Shown piece after piece: positions 8,016 through 14,792 of a stretch of 14,792 bases of DNA. The DNA is from Caldilineaceae bacterium. GTDB lineage: Bacteria; Chloroflexota; Anaerolineae; Caldilineales; Caldilineaceae. The stretch spans positions 1 through 14,792 of the forward strand of contig JAPKMV010000022.1 in NCBI GenBank assembly GCA_026645635.1, read 5' to 3'. The stretch's first letter is position 1. Every line of letters starts with the position of its first letter. Both the position numbers and the translations under genes were made by a program. The notes beneath the pieces were generated by a model that searched no databases, was not told the origin of the DNA, and saw nothing but the letters and a program-made list of their open reading frames with translations.

Positions 8016-8096
8016 CGTTTTCTCCTTCGGCGGCTCTTGCAACCTCTAAACGGAAAGTGGAAGTTGTAGTCAGCAACCGAGCAAAAATGAATAAAA

Positions 8097-8279
8097 TTAC
8101 CAACTTGACTTAACGACGCCTGGGATGTTGCCGCGCAATGCTTCGCTGCGGAAGCAGATGCGACACAGCCCAAAGCGACGCAGATAGCCGCGAGGACGCC
8201 CGCACATCGAGCAGCGGTTGCGCACGCGCACCGCATACTTGCGCCGACTCTCCCGGATCACGATCGATGTTTTTGCCAT
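8097..8279 (-). CDS. rpsN: 30S ribosomal protein S14 type Z (zinc form)
   Basis: Late-assembly head protein. The 60-residue length marks the short zinc-binding form; Cys23-X2-Cys26 and Cys39-X2-Cys42 are the ligands ([10 protein letters not shown] and [14 protein letters not shown]). The end [11 protein letters not shown] is standard. GAGGTG lies upstream of the ATG at 8279. The position between rplE and rpsH is conserved. Another, zinc-free copy may exist elsewhere in the genome, but none is visible here. Confidence 0.98.
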   Translation of the reverse strand: MAKTSIVIRESRRKYAVRVRNRCSMCGRPRGYLRRFGLCRICFRSEALRGNIPGVVKSSW

Positions 8280-8307
8280 CCTGACACCTCTTTCTTTGCA
8301 GACCCAA

Positions 8308-8877
8308 TTACGCGCGCTTGAACGGCATGTTCATCAGCGCCAGCAGACGACGCGCTTCCTCGTCGGTCTTGGCAGAGGTCACAATCGTCACCTCCAGACC
8401 GCGAATCTTGTCAACCTTGTCGTAGTTGATCTCCGGGAAGACCAACTGCTCGCGCAGCCCCAGACTGTAATTGCCGCGCCCGTCGAACGCATCCGGCGAA
8501 ATCCCCTGAAAGTCGCGTTGGCGGGGCAGCACGATGTTGATCAGCCGATCCAGGAAGTCCCACATGCGGGCGCCGCGCAGCGTCACCTTGGTGCCGATAG
8601 CCATGCCCTCGCGCAGCTTGAAGGTGGCGATGGAATTCTTGGCGTGGGTGATCACAGGCTTCTGCCCGGTCATGATCGCCAGGTCGCCAGCCGCTGCTTC
8701 GAGCGCCTTGCTGTTCTGGATGGCTTCGCCCAGACCGATGTTGACCGAAATCTTCTCCAGCCGCGGCACCTGCATCACGTTGCGGTAATTGAACTCTTTC
8801 ATCAGCGCCGGCACCAGTTCCTCGCGGTACTGGACTTTCAGGCGCGGCTCCGGCCGATTCTCTTTTGTCTCACTCAT
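8308..8877 (-). CDS. rplE: 50S ribosomal protein L5
   Basis: 5S rRNA-binding protein of the central protuberance that touches P-site tRNA. The 189 residues are about ten longer than the common length because of an N-terminal lead ([14 protein letters not shown]). Core motifs are [38 protein letters not shown] and the C-terminal [27 protein letters not shown] is 8-9 nt before the ATG at 8877. A 7-bp GC hairpin (8900-8918) lies just upstream of this ribosome-binding site, and the 131-nt gap to rplX carries a heptad-repeat array. Confidence 0.98.
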   Translation of the reverse strand: MSETKENRPEPRLKVQYREELVPALMKEFNYRNVMQVPRLEKISVNIGLGEAIQNSKALEAAAGDLAIMTGQKPVITHAKNSIATFKLREGMAIGTKVTLRGARMWDFLDRLINIVLPRQRDFQGISPDAFDGRGNYSLGLREQLVFPEINYDKVDKIRGLEVTIVTSAKTDEEARRLLALMNMPFKRA

Positions 8878-8899
8878 CTTCTCATCTCCTTGCCCGCAG

Positions 8900-8918
8900 G
8901 CGCCGGTCTGTCCGGCGC
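8900..8918. other. GC-rich hairpin upstream of the rplE ribosome-binding site
   Basis: GCGCCGG (8900-8906) and CCGGCGC (8912-8918) form a perfect 7-bp stem with a 5-nt loop. In the transcript it ends about 10 nt before the rplE Shine-Dalgarno at 8886-8890. No T-run follows. It may modulate rplE initiation or form the end of a processed transcript. Confidence 0.55.
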
Positions 8919-8930
8919 AAGGTCAGGCAG

Positions 8931-9012
8931 TGTTAATGGCCAATTGTTAATTGTTAATAGTCAATGCCGTCAGCAGATGTTAATTGACAATTGACAATTA
9001 ACCATTGACTAT
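8931..9012. repeat. Heptad repeat array in the rplX-rplE spacer, with nested inverted repeats
   Basis: The plus strand divides exactly into five 7-bp units (TGTTAAT, GGCCAAT, TGTTAAT, TGTTAAT, AGTCAAT; 8931-8965), a 12-nt spacer (8966-8977), and five more (TGTTAAT, TGACAAT, TGACAAT, TAACCAT, TGACTAT; 8978-9012). AATAGTCAATG (8956-8966) is the perfect reverse complement of CATTGACTATT (9003-9013), and GTTAATTG (8979-8986) of CAATTAAC (8995-9002), so the array can fold. The final heptad includes the rplX stop codon (9009-9011). It is AT-rich against GC-rich neighbours and shares GACAATTGAC with the rpsD-rpoA spacer. Confidence 0.85.
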
Positions 9013-9368
9013 TTCTTCGGTCGCGGCAGGGCGCTACCGGATTCGCGGTCGACGCGCTCTTTGCTGCCGTCGCTGGCCACTTCGTAACGGGCGCGCGTCG
9101 GCTTGTTGTTGGAACCCACCAGCATAACATTGCTGATGTGGATCGGCGCTTCTTTCTCGATGCGCCCGGTCTGGGTGCCGACACGGCCGGTGCGGCGCTG
9201 GTGGCGAATGACCAGGTTGGCGCCGGCCACGATCACGTAGACGCGATTCGGGTCGTAGGAGCCATCCTTGTTCTTCTTGCGGATCACCCGGTTCACTTCC
9301 CCGCGGTGCCCTTTGTCGTCGCCGGAGATCACCTCAACGGTGTCGCCCTTGCTGATTTTTAGGTTCAT
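9009..9368 (-). CDS. rplX: 50S ribosomal protein L24
   Basis: Assembly-initiator protein that binds domain I of 23S rRNA. The 119 residues start with the KOW motif ([17 protein letters not shown], residues 4-20, continuing HRGEVNRVI) and contain [14 protein letters not shown] is 9 nt before the ATG at 9368. The C-terminal tail ([10 protein letters not shown]) ends in a TAG that lies inside a heptad of the downstream repeat array, so the present stop codon may have come with the array. Confidence 0.97.
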   Translation of the reverse strand: MNLKISKGDTVEVISGDDKGHRGEVNRVIRKKNKDGSYDPNRVYVIVAGANLVIRHQRRTGRVGTQTGRIEKEAPIHISNVMLVGSNNKPTRARYEVASDGSKERVDRESGSALPRPKK

Positions 9369-9394
9369 CGTAATTTCTCCTCGGCGTGCGCGGT

Positions 9395-9763
9395 CTACAG
9401 AACTTCCGGCGCCAGCGAGACGATCTTCATGTATCCGCCTTCACGCAGCTCGCGGGCCACCGGCCCGAAGATGCGCGTCCCGCGCGGGTTCTTGTTATCG
9501 TCGATGATGACGGCCGCATTCTCGTCGAAACGGATGTAGCTGCCATCCGCCCGGCGCACCGGGCGCGTCGTGCGCACGATCACGGCGCGGACGACATCGC
9601 CCTTCTTGACGCTCCCCGTCGGGCTGGCCGACTTCACCGACGCGACAATCACATCACCGATCGCAGCGTAGCGGCGGGTGCTGCCCCCCTTGACGCGGAT
9701 GGTCAAGAGTTCCTTTGCTCCCGTATTGTCGGCTACTTTGAGCCGACTTTCCTGTTGAATCAT
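9395..9763 (-). CDS. rplN: 50S ribosomal protein L14
   Basis: Intersubunit-face protein that makes bridges to 16S rRNA. The 122-residue length is exact for the family. It begins [19 protein letters not shown] and contains [33 protein letters not shown] and [23 protein letters not shown] at the end. GAGGAG is 9 nt before the ATG at 9763. It is 20 nt after rpsQ and 26 nt before rplX. Confidence 0.98.
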   Translation of the reverse strand: MIQQESRLKVADNTGAKELLTIRVKGGSTRRYAAIGDVIVASVKSASPTGSVKKGDVVRAVIVRTTRPVRRADGSYIRFDENAAVIIDDNKNPRGTRIFGPVARELREGGYMKIVSLAPEVL

Positions 9764-9783
9764 GGCACGCGCTCCTCAATCGG

Positions 9784-10056
9784 TTACACGTTGGCTTCGT
9801 CAACGACAATCGCCCGTTGGAGGATCTCCTCCACAAAGAACTTCTTGTCTTTGCTGATGGGCCGACACTCACGGATCCGCACGACGTCGCCCATCTTCGC
9901 CGCATTCTCGGCATCGTGGGCCTTGTACTTCTTGTTCACCTTCACCACTTTGCCATAGAGCGGATGACGGGTCGTGCGGTCGACAGTCACTACCACGGTC
10001 TTGTCCATTTTGTCGCTGGTGACCGTACCGACCAGCGCTCTGCGTCGTTCACGCAT
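9784..10056 (-). CDS. rpsQ: 30S ribosomal protein S17
   Basis: OB-fold protein that binds the 5' domain of 16S rRNA. The 90 residues show RALVGTVTSDKMDKTVVVTVDR, HPLYGKVVKVNKKYKAHDA, then GDVVRIRECRPISKDKKF, all standard. AAGGAGG overlaps the rpmC stop codon and is 6 nt before the ATG at 10056, so the two genes are translationally coupled. Confidence 0.98.
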   Translation of the reverse strand: MRERRRALVGTVTSDKMDKTVVVTVDRTTRHPLYGKVVKVNKKYKAHDAENAAKMGDVVRIRECRPISKDKKFFVEEILQRAIVVDEANV

Positions 10057-10067
10057 GTCCGTCCTCC

Positions 10068-10268
10068 TTATTGACCCGCAAGTTCCCGCTGGCGCAGGAA
10101 AGTCTTGATGCGGGCAATTTCCTTCTTCACCTCGCCAAACCGGGCCGAATTGGTCAACTTGCCCGTGGCGCGCTGAAAGCGCAGGTTGAAGAGTTCTTGG
10201 TACGCATCGTCCAGTTTGTTATTCAGCTCGGCAACTGTCGCCTGCTGGAGTTCGTTCTTTTTTGCCAT
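10068..10268 (-). CDS. rpmC: 50S ribosomal protein L29
   Basis: Protein near the peptide exit tunnel that forms part of the docking site for trigger factor and SRP. It has 66 residues from the ATG at 10268 ([19 protein letters not shown]); the family core [16 protein letters not shown] and the end [10 protein letters not shown] are present. It is an all-helical hairpin protein. AGGAGG overlaps the rplP stop codon and fixes this start; the much longer frame to 10433 lies inside rplP and is rejected. Confidence 0.97.
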   Translation of the reverse strand: MAKKNELQQATVAELNNKLDDAYQELFNLRFQRATGKLTNSARFGEVKKEIARIKTFLRQRELAGQ

Positions 10269-10278
10269 GATCTGCCTC

Positions 10279-10698
10279 CTAGCCGCCGTGCTCTTCCTTG
10301 GCGATAAACTGCGTCCGCATCGGCAACTTGGCGGCGGCCAGGCGGAACGCCTCGCGCGCCTGGTCTTCGCGGATGCCCGCAATTTCCAAGATAACGCGGC
10401 CAGGCCGCACCGGCGCAACCCAATGGTCCACACTGCCCTTGCCGGAACCCATGCGCGTCTCGGCCGCGCGCTTCGTCACCGGGCGATCCGGGAAGATGCG
10501 AATCCAAATCTTGCCGCCACGGCGCACGTAGCGCACGATGGCGCGGCGGGCAGCCTCGATCTGGCGGCTGGTGACGTAGTGGCCTTCCAGCGACTGGAGT
10601 CCATAGGAGCCAAACGCCACCGAATTGCCGCGATACGCCTTGCCTTTGAGACGCCCTCGCTGCAACTTTCGATACTTCACACGCTTCGGCATCAACAT
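10279..10698 (-). CDS. rplP: 50S ribosomal protein L16
   Basis: Large-subunit protein at the A-site tRNA elbow, needed for late 50S assembly. From the ATG at 10698 it has 139 residues beginning with the canonical [37 protein letters not shown] (80-100) contains the conserved arginine (Arg82 here) near the peptidyl transferase centre. GGAG lies about 11 nt upstream. The frame stays open to an ATG at 10758, but that start has no Shine-Dalgarno and would add 20 non-family residues. The gap to rpsC is an unusual 174 nt with a nested inverted repeat. Confidence 0.97.
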   Translation of the reverse strand: MLMPKRVKYRKLQRGRLKGKAYRGNSVAFGSYGLQSLEGHYVTSRQIEAARRAIVRYVRRGGKIWIRIFPDRPVTKRAAETRMGSGKGSVDHWVAPVRPGRVILEIAGIREDQAREAFRLAAAKLPMRTQFIAKEEHGG

Positions 10699-10791
10699 AG
10701 TAACTGTTTCTCCATCTATTTCCTGCGATACGTTTTCTGGCGAATCATGCTGCGCCAACTTTAGTCAGCCAGTCCATGAACCGTCAGAACT

Positions 10792-10868
10792 ATACCGACC
10801 TCGCACGGCGGCGGGGAACTGAAGCGCAGACTCCATAGCAGTCTGCCGCCTGCATCCCCAATCGGTAT
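10792..10868. other. Nested inverted-repeat element between rpsC and rplP
   Basis: Three stacked complementary arms fit one long hairpin: ATACCGA (10792-10798) with TCGGTAT (10862-10868); GGGGA (10813-10817) with TCCCC (10855-10859); GCAGACT (10826-10832) with AGTCTGC (10840-10846) around a 7-nt loop. GGCGG (10807-10811) could instead pair with CCGCC (10846-10850). The outer stem begins 4 nt after the rpsC stop codon. It could be a structured RNA regulator, a processing site or an inserted small repeat. It matches no riboswitch that I recognise. Confidence 0.65.
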
Positions 10869-10872
10869 TTGA

Positions 10873-11541
10873 TTACTTATTCTCCACCACGTACTGAGCG
10901 TGGTATTCCTCGCCGGGCATCACCTCGCCCAGGTAGATCCAAACCTTGATGCCAATCTGCCCGAAGGTGGTCTTGGCCTCTGCCGTACCATAGTCGATGT
11001 CGGCGCGCAGGGTGTGGCGGGGAATCTGTCCCTCGCGCACGCTGTCGACGCGACCCATGTCACTGCCGCCCAGGCGTCCCGACACCGTCACCATGATGCC
11101 CAGACCGCCAGCGCGCATCGTCTTCTGCGCCGCCTGCTTCATGGCGCGCTTCCAACTGATGCGGCGTTCGAGCTGCTCGGCCACGCTCTCAGCCACCAGG
11201 CGGGCGTCGAGTTCGGGCTTGCCGATCTCGTCTACGTCGATCTTGACCTTGTTGTTGGTCAGGTCTTGCAGCTTCGTGCGCAGGATGTTGACGCTGGCGC
11301 CTTTGCGACCGATGATCACGCCCGGGCGCGCCGTGTGAATCACGACATGCACCTGGTTCGGCTCCCGCTCGATGTCGATGCGGCTGATGCCCGCCTTGGG
11401 CAATTCCTCATAGACCATGCTGCGGATGTGCCGATCCTCACCCAACTGCGTCCGGTACTGCTTGCCGGTGGCAAACCAGCGGCTCCGGTGTTCTTTGATA
11501 ATGCCCAGGCGAAAGCCAATGGGATGAACTTTGCGACCCAA
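10873..11541 (-). CDS. rpsC: 30S ribosomal protein S3
   Basis: Head protein at the mRNA entry channel with helicase-related function. The 222 residues start GRKVHPIGFRLGI; the type II KH domain contains VIIGRKGASVNIL (75-87, GRKG at 78-81), and the C-terminal S3 domain includes GRLGGSDMGRVDSVREGQIP and KVWIYLGE. The start codon is TTG at 11541: the family N-terminus begins exactly there, with AAGGAGG 5-6 nt upstream and no ATG nearby. It is 12 nt after rplV. Confidence 0.97.
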   Translation of the reverse strand: MGRKVHPIGFRLGIIKEHRSRWFATGKQYRTQLGEDRHIRSMVYEELPKAGISRIDIEREPNQVHVVIHTARPGVIIGRKGASVNILRTKLQDLTNNKVKIDVDEIGKPELDARLVAESVAEQLERRISWKRAMKQAAQKTMRAGGLGIMVTVSGRLGGSDMGRVDSVREGQIPRHTLRADIDYGTAEAKTTFGQIGIKVWIYLGEVMPGEEYHAQYVVENK

Positions 11542-11546
11542 GTTTG

Positions 11547-11553
11547 CCTCCTT
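11547..11553 (-). promoter_or_regulatory. Shine-Dalgarno that fixes the TTG start of rpsC
   Basis: The minus strand reads AAGGAGG at 11547-11553, immediately after the rplV stop codon (11554-11556) and 5 nt before the TTG at 11541. The strong site and the exact match to the conserved S3 N-terminus settle the unusual start codon. Confidence 0.85.
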
Positions 11554-11904
11554 TTAGTTGTTGCCGGCGCTCATGCGCTCTTCTAACACGACCGTGACAT
11601 GCGAGGAACGCCGCTGCCAGGGTTTGAAACGGCCGCGGGCGCCAAAACGCCGCCACTTCTTGATCGGCGCGTCGTCGGCATAAATCTGCGCAATATAGAG
11701 ATCGCTGGCTTCCAGGCCGAAGTTTTCCACGGCGTTGGAGACGGCGCTCTTGATCGTCTTGGCCACCACTTTGGCCGCACCTTGCGGCATGTAGGCCAGC
11801 ACCGCCAGCGCTTCTTGCGCCGGCCGGCCGCGCATTTCATTCAGCACCAGCCGCGTCTTCTGCGCACTGATGCCGCTGAACTTGGTTTTTGCTTGCACTT
11901 GCAT
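11554..11904 (-). CDS. rplV: 50S ribosomal protein L22
   Basis: Peptide exit tunnel protein whose beta-hairpin lines the constriction and affects macrolide sensitivity and nascent-chain stalling. The 116 residues include KTRLVLNEMRGRPAQEALAVL, the hairpin region around DDAPIKKWRRFGARGRFKP and the end SSHVTVVLEE. GGAG is 8 nt before the ATG at 11904. The hairpin shows no insertion or deletion that I can recognise by eye. Confidence 0.98.
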   Translation of the reverse strand: MQVQAKTKFSGISAQKTRLVLNEMRGRPAQEALAVLAYMPQGAAKVVAKTIKSAVSNAVENFGLEASDLYIAQIYADDAPIKKWRRFGARGRFKPWQRRSSHVTVVLEERMSAGNN

Positions 11905-11922
11905 GGTCAGATCTCCGTCCTG

Positions 11923-12213
11923 CTACTTGACGCCGCGCGCCTTGGTGGCCTTTTCTGACCGCACATGGCCACGGAAGAAACGCGTCGGCGCAAACTCACC
12001 GAGTTTGTGCCCCACCATGTTCTCGCTGATGTAGACCGGCACATGGCGCTTGCCATCATGGACAGCAATCGTGTGGCCGACAAACTGCGGGAAGACGGTC
12101 GAGGCGCGCGACCAGGTCTTGATGACCTTGCGTTCGCCTTTGCGGTTCATTTCCTCGACACGCTTCAGCAGCTTTGGAGCGACGAAGGGTCCTTTTTTCA
12201 GTGAACGTGACAT
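11923..12213 (-). CDS. rpsS: 30S ribosomal protein S19
   Basis: Head protein that pairs with S13 and contacts tRNA. The 96 residues begin [19 protein letters not shown] and contain the signature from [18 protein letters not shown] to [25 protein letters not shown] precedes the ATG at 12213 at somewhat long spacing. It lies 24 nt after rplB and 18 nt before rplV. Confidence 0.98.
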   Translation of the reverse strand: MSRSLKKGPFVAPKLLKRVEEMNRKGERKVIKTWSRASTVFPQFVGHTIAVHDGKRHVPVYISENMVGHKLGEFAPTRFFRGHVRSEKATKARGVK

Positions 12214-12237
12214 CTTTCGTTCTTATCCTTTCGTTCC

Positions 12238-13068
12238 TTACGCCTTGCCGCCACGGCGCACGATAAACTTCGAGGTCCGCTTGTTGCGACGCGTCTTCTT
12301 GCCCAATGCCGGCTTGCCCCACGGCGTCTTCGGCGCCTTCATGCCCACCGGCGAACGACCTTCGCCGCCGCCGTGCGGATGCGCACCCGGATCCATGGCG
12401 ATACCGCGCGTGCTGGGGCGAATGCCCAGCCAGCGCTTGCGCCCCGCCTTGCCCAGGTTGATGTTGGCGTGGTCAGGGTTGGAGACCGAGCCAACTGTCG
12501 CCATGCAGTTCATGTCGATGTAGCGCACTTCGCCGCTGGGCAGGCGCACCTGCGCCATCGTGCCTTCCTTCGCCAGCAACTGCGCCGACAGACCCGCGCT
12601 GCGCACGAGCTGTCCACCGCGGCCCGGATAGAGCTCGATGTTGTGGATCACGGTACCCAGCGGAATGTTGCGAATCGGCAGCGCATTCCCGACGCGGATG
12701 TCGGCGTCTGGGCCGGACACCACCGTGTCCTTGACCTTCAGCCCTTCCGGCGCCAGGATGTAGCGGCGTTCGCCGTTGTCGTAGATCACCAGAGCGATGA
12801 ACGCGCTGCGATTCGGATCGTACTCGACCGATTCGATGCGCCCACGGATGCCGTGGTTGTCGCGCCGGAAGTCGATGATGCGGTAGCGCCGCTTGTGACC
12901 ACCGCCGCGATGCCGGGTCGTCACCACACCCTGATTGTTGCGCCCGGCCTTCTTGGTGATGGGCGCCAGCAGCGACCGCTCCGGCTCGCGCCGGGTGATC
13001 TCTTGGAACGTCGCACCGGTCATGTTGCGCCGACCGGCGGACGTGGGTCGATAAATCTTGATAGCCAT
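12238..13068 (-). CDS. rplB: 50S ribosomal protein L2
   Basis: One of the most conserved ribosomal proteins, needed for subunit association and close to the peptidyl transferase centre. The 276 residues include [18 protein letters not shown] (52-69), ILAPEGL (104-110) and the hallmark [13 protein letters not shown] (230-242). GGGGAGG is well spaced before the ATG at 13068. One oddity: the residue before the HPHGGG block is Ala (229, in [11 protein letters not shown]), where most bacterial L2 have Asp (AMNPVDHPHGG in E. coli), and the upstream Asn is Asp. Confidence 0.98.
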   Translation of the reverse strand: MAIKIYRPTSAGRRNMTGATFQEITRREPERSLLAPITKKAGRNNQGVVTTRHRGGGHKRRYRIIDFRRDNHGIRGRIESVEYDPNRSAFIALVIYDNGERRYILAPEGLKVKDTVVSGPDADIRVGNALPIRNIPLGTVIHNIELYPGRGGQLVRSAGLSAQLLAKEGTMAQVRLPSGEVRYIDMNCMATVGSVSNPDHANINLGKAGRKRWLGIRPSTRGIAMDPGAHPHGGGEGRSPVGMKAPKTPWGKPALGKKTRRNKRTSKFIVRRGGKA

Positions 13069-13083
13069 TCGTCTGCCTCCCCG

Positions 13084-13374
13084 TTACACGCCTTCGAACA
13101 GTTGGATGCGGCTGCCGGAGGCCAGGGACACCACTGCCTTTTTCCACTTGGGATGGCGGATGCGTACACCCTTGCCACGCCGTGCGGTCTTGGCCGGCAT
13201 CACCATGATATTGACACCCAGGACATCGACATCGAACGCCATCTCCACGGCCTGCTTGACCATGATCTTGTTGGCGCGCATATCGACTTCAAAGGTGACC
13301 TTGTTATAGTCGTCGGTGGCGATCATCGTCTTTTCGGTGACGATGGGTCGCTTGAGAACTTCGTAAAGATGCAT
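13084..13374 (-). CDS. rplW: 50S ribosomal protein L23
   Basis: Exit-tunnel rim protein, the main docking site for trigger factor and SRP. From the ATG at 13374 it has 96 residues: MHLYEVLKRPIVTEKT, then YNKVTFEVDMRANKIMVKQAVE and the end IRHPKWKKAVVSL. The start lies one nucleotide after the rplD stop codon (TAAGATG), with GGAGG inside rplD, so the two are tightly coupled. A longer frame to 13410 lies in rplD and is rejected. Confidence 0.98.
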   Translation of the reverse strand: MHLYEVLKRPIVTEKTMIATDDYNKVTFEVDMRANKIMVKQAVEMAFDVDVLGVNIMVMPAKTARRGKGVRIRHPKWKKAVVSLASGSRIQLFEGV

Positions 13375-13375
13375 C

Positions 13376-14053
13376 TTACGCCTCCGCCTCTTCCGCAGCC
13401 TGTGCGTCATCGACTTCGATGGCCAGGTCAGCGCTCAGCCAATCCTCGATGTGGGCCACGGCGTCCTGCGTCACAAGCAGCACATCCTGGCTCAACAGGT
13501 CGCGGACGTTGATGTAGCCGCTGAGCATGGTCTTGACTTCCGGGAGATTGTTGGTGCTCTTCCAGACGGGGAGGGTCTTCTCCGCCACCACCAGCAGCAC
13601 GCTCTGCTCCTGCAAACCCAGCGCAGAGAGCATCTTCACGACAGTCTTCGTCTTCGGCTGCTCGATGGCCAGCCGATCGACGACGACGATCTTGCCGTCC
13701 GCCGCCTTCGATGAGAGGGCGCTGCGTAACGCAAGCCGCTGCATCTTCTTGGGCAGCGCCTTCGTGTACTTGCGCGGCGTCGGGCCGAAGACGGTGCCAC
13801 CGCCGACCCAGTTCGGCGCACGGGTGGAACCCTGGCGCGCACGGCCAGTGCCCTTCTGCCGCCACGGCTTCTTGCCACCGCCGCGCACTTCGGCACGAAC
13901 TTTGGTGTCGTGGGTGCCCAACCGGGCGTTCGACAACTGGCGCACAAGCGCCTGGTGCATCACAGTAGTATGGATTGGGGCGGCAAAGACGGCGTCGTTT
14001 AGCTCAACCTCGCCGACCTGCTTCCCGCTCATGTCCTTGACAGGTACACGCAT
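13376..14053 (-). CDS. rplD: 50S ribosomal protein L4
   Basis: 23S rRNA-binding protein whose extended loop lines the exit tunnel; in E. coli it also autoregulates the S10 operon. From the ATG at 14053 it has 225 residues (MRVPVKDMSGKQVGEVEL). The tunnel-loop signature GGGKKPWRQKGTGRARQGS spans 58-76, with PTPRKYTKALPKKM following (91-104). The C-terminus is a short acidic Ala/Glu tail. AAGGAG is 9 nt from this ATG; a second ATG at 14059 is only about 3 nt from it and would add two residues. The gap to rplC is 41 nt. Confidence 0.95.
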   Translation of the reverse strand: MRVPVKDMSGKQVGEVELNDAVFAAPIHTTVMHQALVRQLSNARLGTHDTKVRAEVRGGGKKPWRQKGTGRARQGSTRAPNWVGGGTVFGPTPRKYTKALPKKMQRLALRSALSSKAADGKIVVVDRLAIEQPKTKTVVKMLSALGLQEQSVLLVVAEKTLPVWKSTNNLPEVKTMLSGYINVRDLLSQDVLLVTQDAVAHIEDWLSADLAIEVDDAQAAEEAEA

Positions 14054-14094
14054 GGTCATTGACTCCTTAATATTTCTCCAGGCCAGGTCGAGCC

Positions 14095-14736
14095 TCAAGC
14101 CTTCTTGTTGCTCTTGACTGCTTCACGCACCTCAACCAGGCTGCCGCGCGGGCCAGGAACGGCGCCACGCACCGCGATGAGATTGCGCTCCGCATCCACC
14201 AGGGCGACTTTGAGGTTCTGCACCGTGACCCGCGTGTTGCCAAATTGACCAGGCGCGAGTTTGCCGGGCATGGTGTGGCCAGGGGTTGTGCCGGCGCCGC
14301 GCGAACCGGTGGCGCGATGGCGGTCGGATTGGCCGTGGGTCTTGGGGCCGCCATGAAAACCGTGGCGGCGCACTGCGCCAGAGAAGCCGCGCCCCTTGGA
14401 GACGCCGGCGACATCGACCATCTCGCCTTCGACAAAGACGTCGGCCTTGATTTCGTCGCCAACCTTCAGGTCGGGCGCCTGATCGTAGCGAAACTCGCGC
14501 AGGTGGCGCAACGTGGGGGCGCCAGCCTGCTTGAGGTGGCCGCGCTCACCTTTGCTGAGCTTGCGCTCCGCAACTTCGTCGAAACCCAACTGCACAGCAT
14601 TGTACTTGTCCGTGTCGTTGGTCTTGACTTGCGTCACGTAGCACGGTCCAGCCTCAATGATTGTGACCGGGATGACCGCGCCGCTCTTGTCAAAGAGCTG
14701 GGTCATGCCCACCTTCTTACCAAGTATTCCTCGCAT
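14095..14736 (-). CDS. rplC: 50S ribosomal protein L3
   Basis: Early-assembly 23S rRNA-binding protein whose long finger reaches the peptidyl transferase centre. The 213 residues begin MRGILGKKVGMTQLF. The signature VDVAGVSKGRGFSGAVRRHG (107-126) leads into the finger HGGPKTHGQSDRHRATGSRG and then TPGHTMPGKLAPGQFG. GGGAGGAA is well spaced before the ATG at 14736. It is the first complete gene of the unit in this window. Confidence 0.98.
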   Translation of the reverse strand: MRGILGKKVGMTQLFDKSGAVIPVTIIEAGPCYVTQVKTNDTDKYNAVQLGFDEVAERKLSKGERGHLKQAGAPTLRHLREFRYDQAPDLKVGDEIKADVFVEGEMVDVAGVSKGRGFSGAVRRHGFHGGPKTHGQSDRHRATGSRGAGTTPGHTMPGKLAPGQFGNTRVTVQNLKVALVDAERNLIAVRGAVPGPRGSLVEVREAVKSNKKA

Positions 14737-14760
14737 GTGTTCCTCCCGGGACTGACGGCT

Positions 14761-14792
14761 TTACAGTTGTGGCGCAGGTGTTGCGGGCAACC
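14761..14792 (-). CDS. rpsJ: Possible last codons of rpsJ (S10), cut by window edge
   Basis: On the minus strand one frame is open from the right edge and ends LPATPAPQL at a TAA (14761-14763), 24 nt before rplC. rpsJ is the expected upstream gene in this cluster, and the spacing fits. However, only about nine residues are visible, they do not resemble the usual conserved S10 end, and the other frames are also open over this short distance. The call rests on gene order alone. Confidence 0.25.
   Translation of the reverse strand, partial: LPATPAPQL

Noticed and set aside
8016..8096. Possible regulatory element in the 81-nt rpsN-rpsH spacer
   Set aside because: It is T-rich in the transcript near rpsN, but I found no convincing stem, promoter pair or repeat beyond a 6-nt GGTTGC duplication.
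8931..9013. CRISPR-like array
   Set aside because: Units are 7 bp and contiguous with no regular spacers; there are no cas genes.
10699..10758. 20-residue N-terminal extension of L16 from an ATG at 10758
   Set aside because: No Shine-Dalgarno precedes it, and the residues do not match L16, whose conserved start MLMPKR is at 10698.
12373..13512. 379-codon plus-strand open frame over rplB and rplW
   Set aside because: Antisense shadow of L2 and L23; no domain or ribosome-binding site.

Overview
The window is one continuous stretch of the bacterial ribosomal-protein supercluster (S10, spc and alpha operons fused). Every gene is on the minus strand, so transcription runs from the right edge to the left. 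The DNA is GC-rich. Three things together point to a member of the Chloroflexota, perhaps near Caldilineae or Anaerolineae: the gene order, zinc-ribbon forms of S4, S14, L36 and adenylate kinase, and rpsD sitting between rpsK and rpoA. That placement is an inference from protein style and gene order, not a database match.

Layout in transcription order: a possible last few codons of rpsJ, then rplC-rplD-rplW-rplB-rpsS-rplV-rpsC (S10 part); rplP-rpmC-rpsQ-rplN-rplX-rplE-rpsN-rpsH-rplF-rplR-rpsE-rpmD-rplO-secY (end of S10 and spc part); adk-map; then rpmJ-rpsM-rpsK-rpsD-rpoA (alpha part), with rpoA cut off by the left edge. There are 28 confident protein genes. infA, usually found between map and rpmJ, is absent, and the 142-bp gap there is too short to hold it. 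No RNA genes, insertion sequences, CRISPR arrays or defence genes are visible.

The genes make ribosomal proteins, the SecY translocon, adenylate kinase, methionine aminopeptidase and RNA polymerase alpha. Most junctions are tight (1-41 nt), often with the Shine-Dalgarno sequence overlapping the preceding stop codon, which implies a co-transcribed and translationally coupled unit. rpsC uses a TTG start and rpoA probably does too.

The unusual content lies in eight larger spacers (81-252 nt). Two of them, rplX-rplE and rpsD-rpoA, carry degenerate tandem arrays of an AT-rich 7-bp unit (near TGACAAT). Both arrays run into the upstream gene's stop codon in the same register. Other spacers hold strong inverted repeats: rpsC-rplP, rpsK-rpsD (several competing hairpins), secY-adk (12-bp perfect stem) and map-rpmJ (two hairpins plus a candidate promoter). 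No stretch longer than 300 bases lacks a gene. I see no new multi-gene system here; the heptad arrays and the structured spacers are the parts worth following up.
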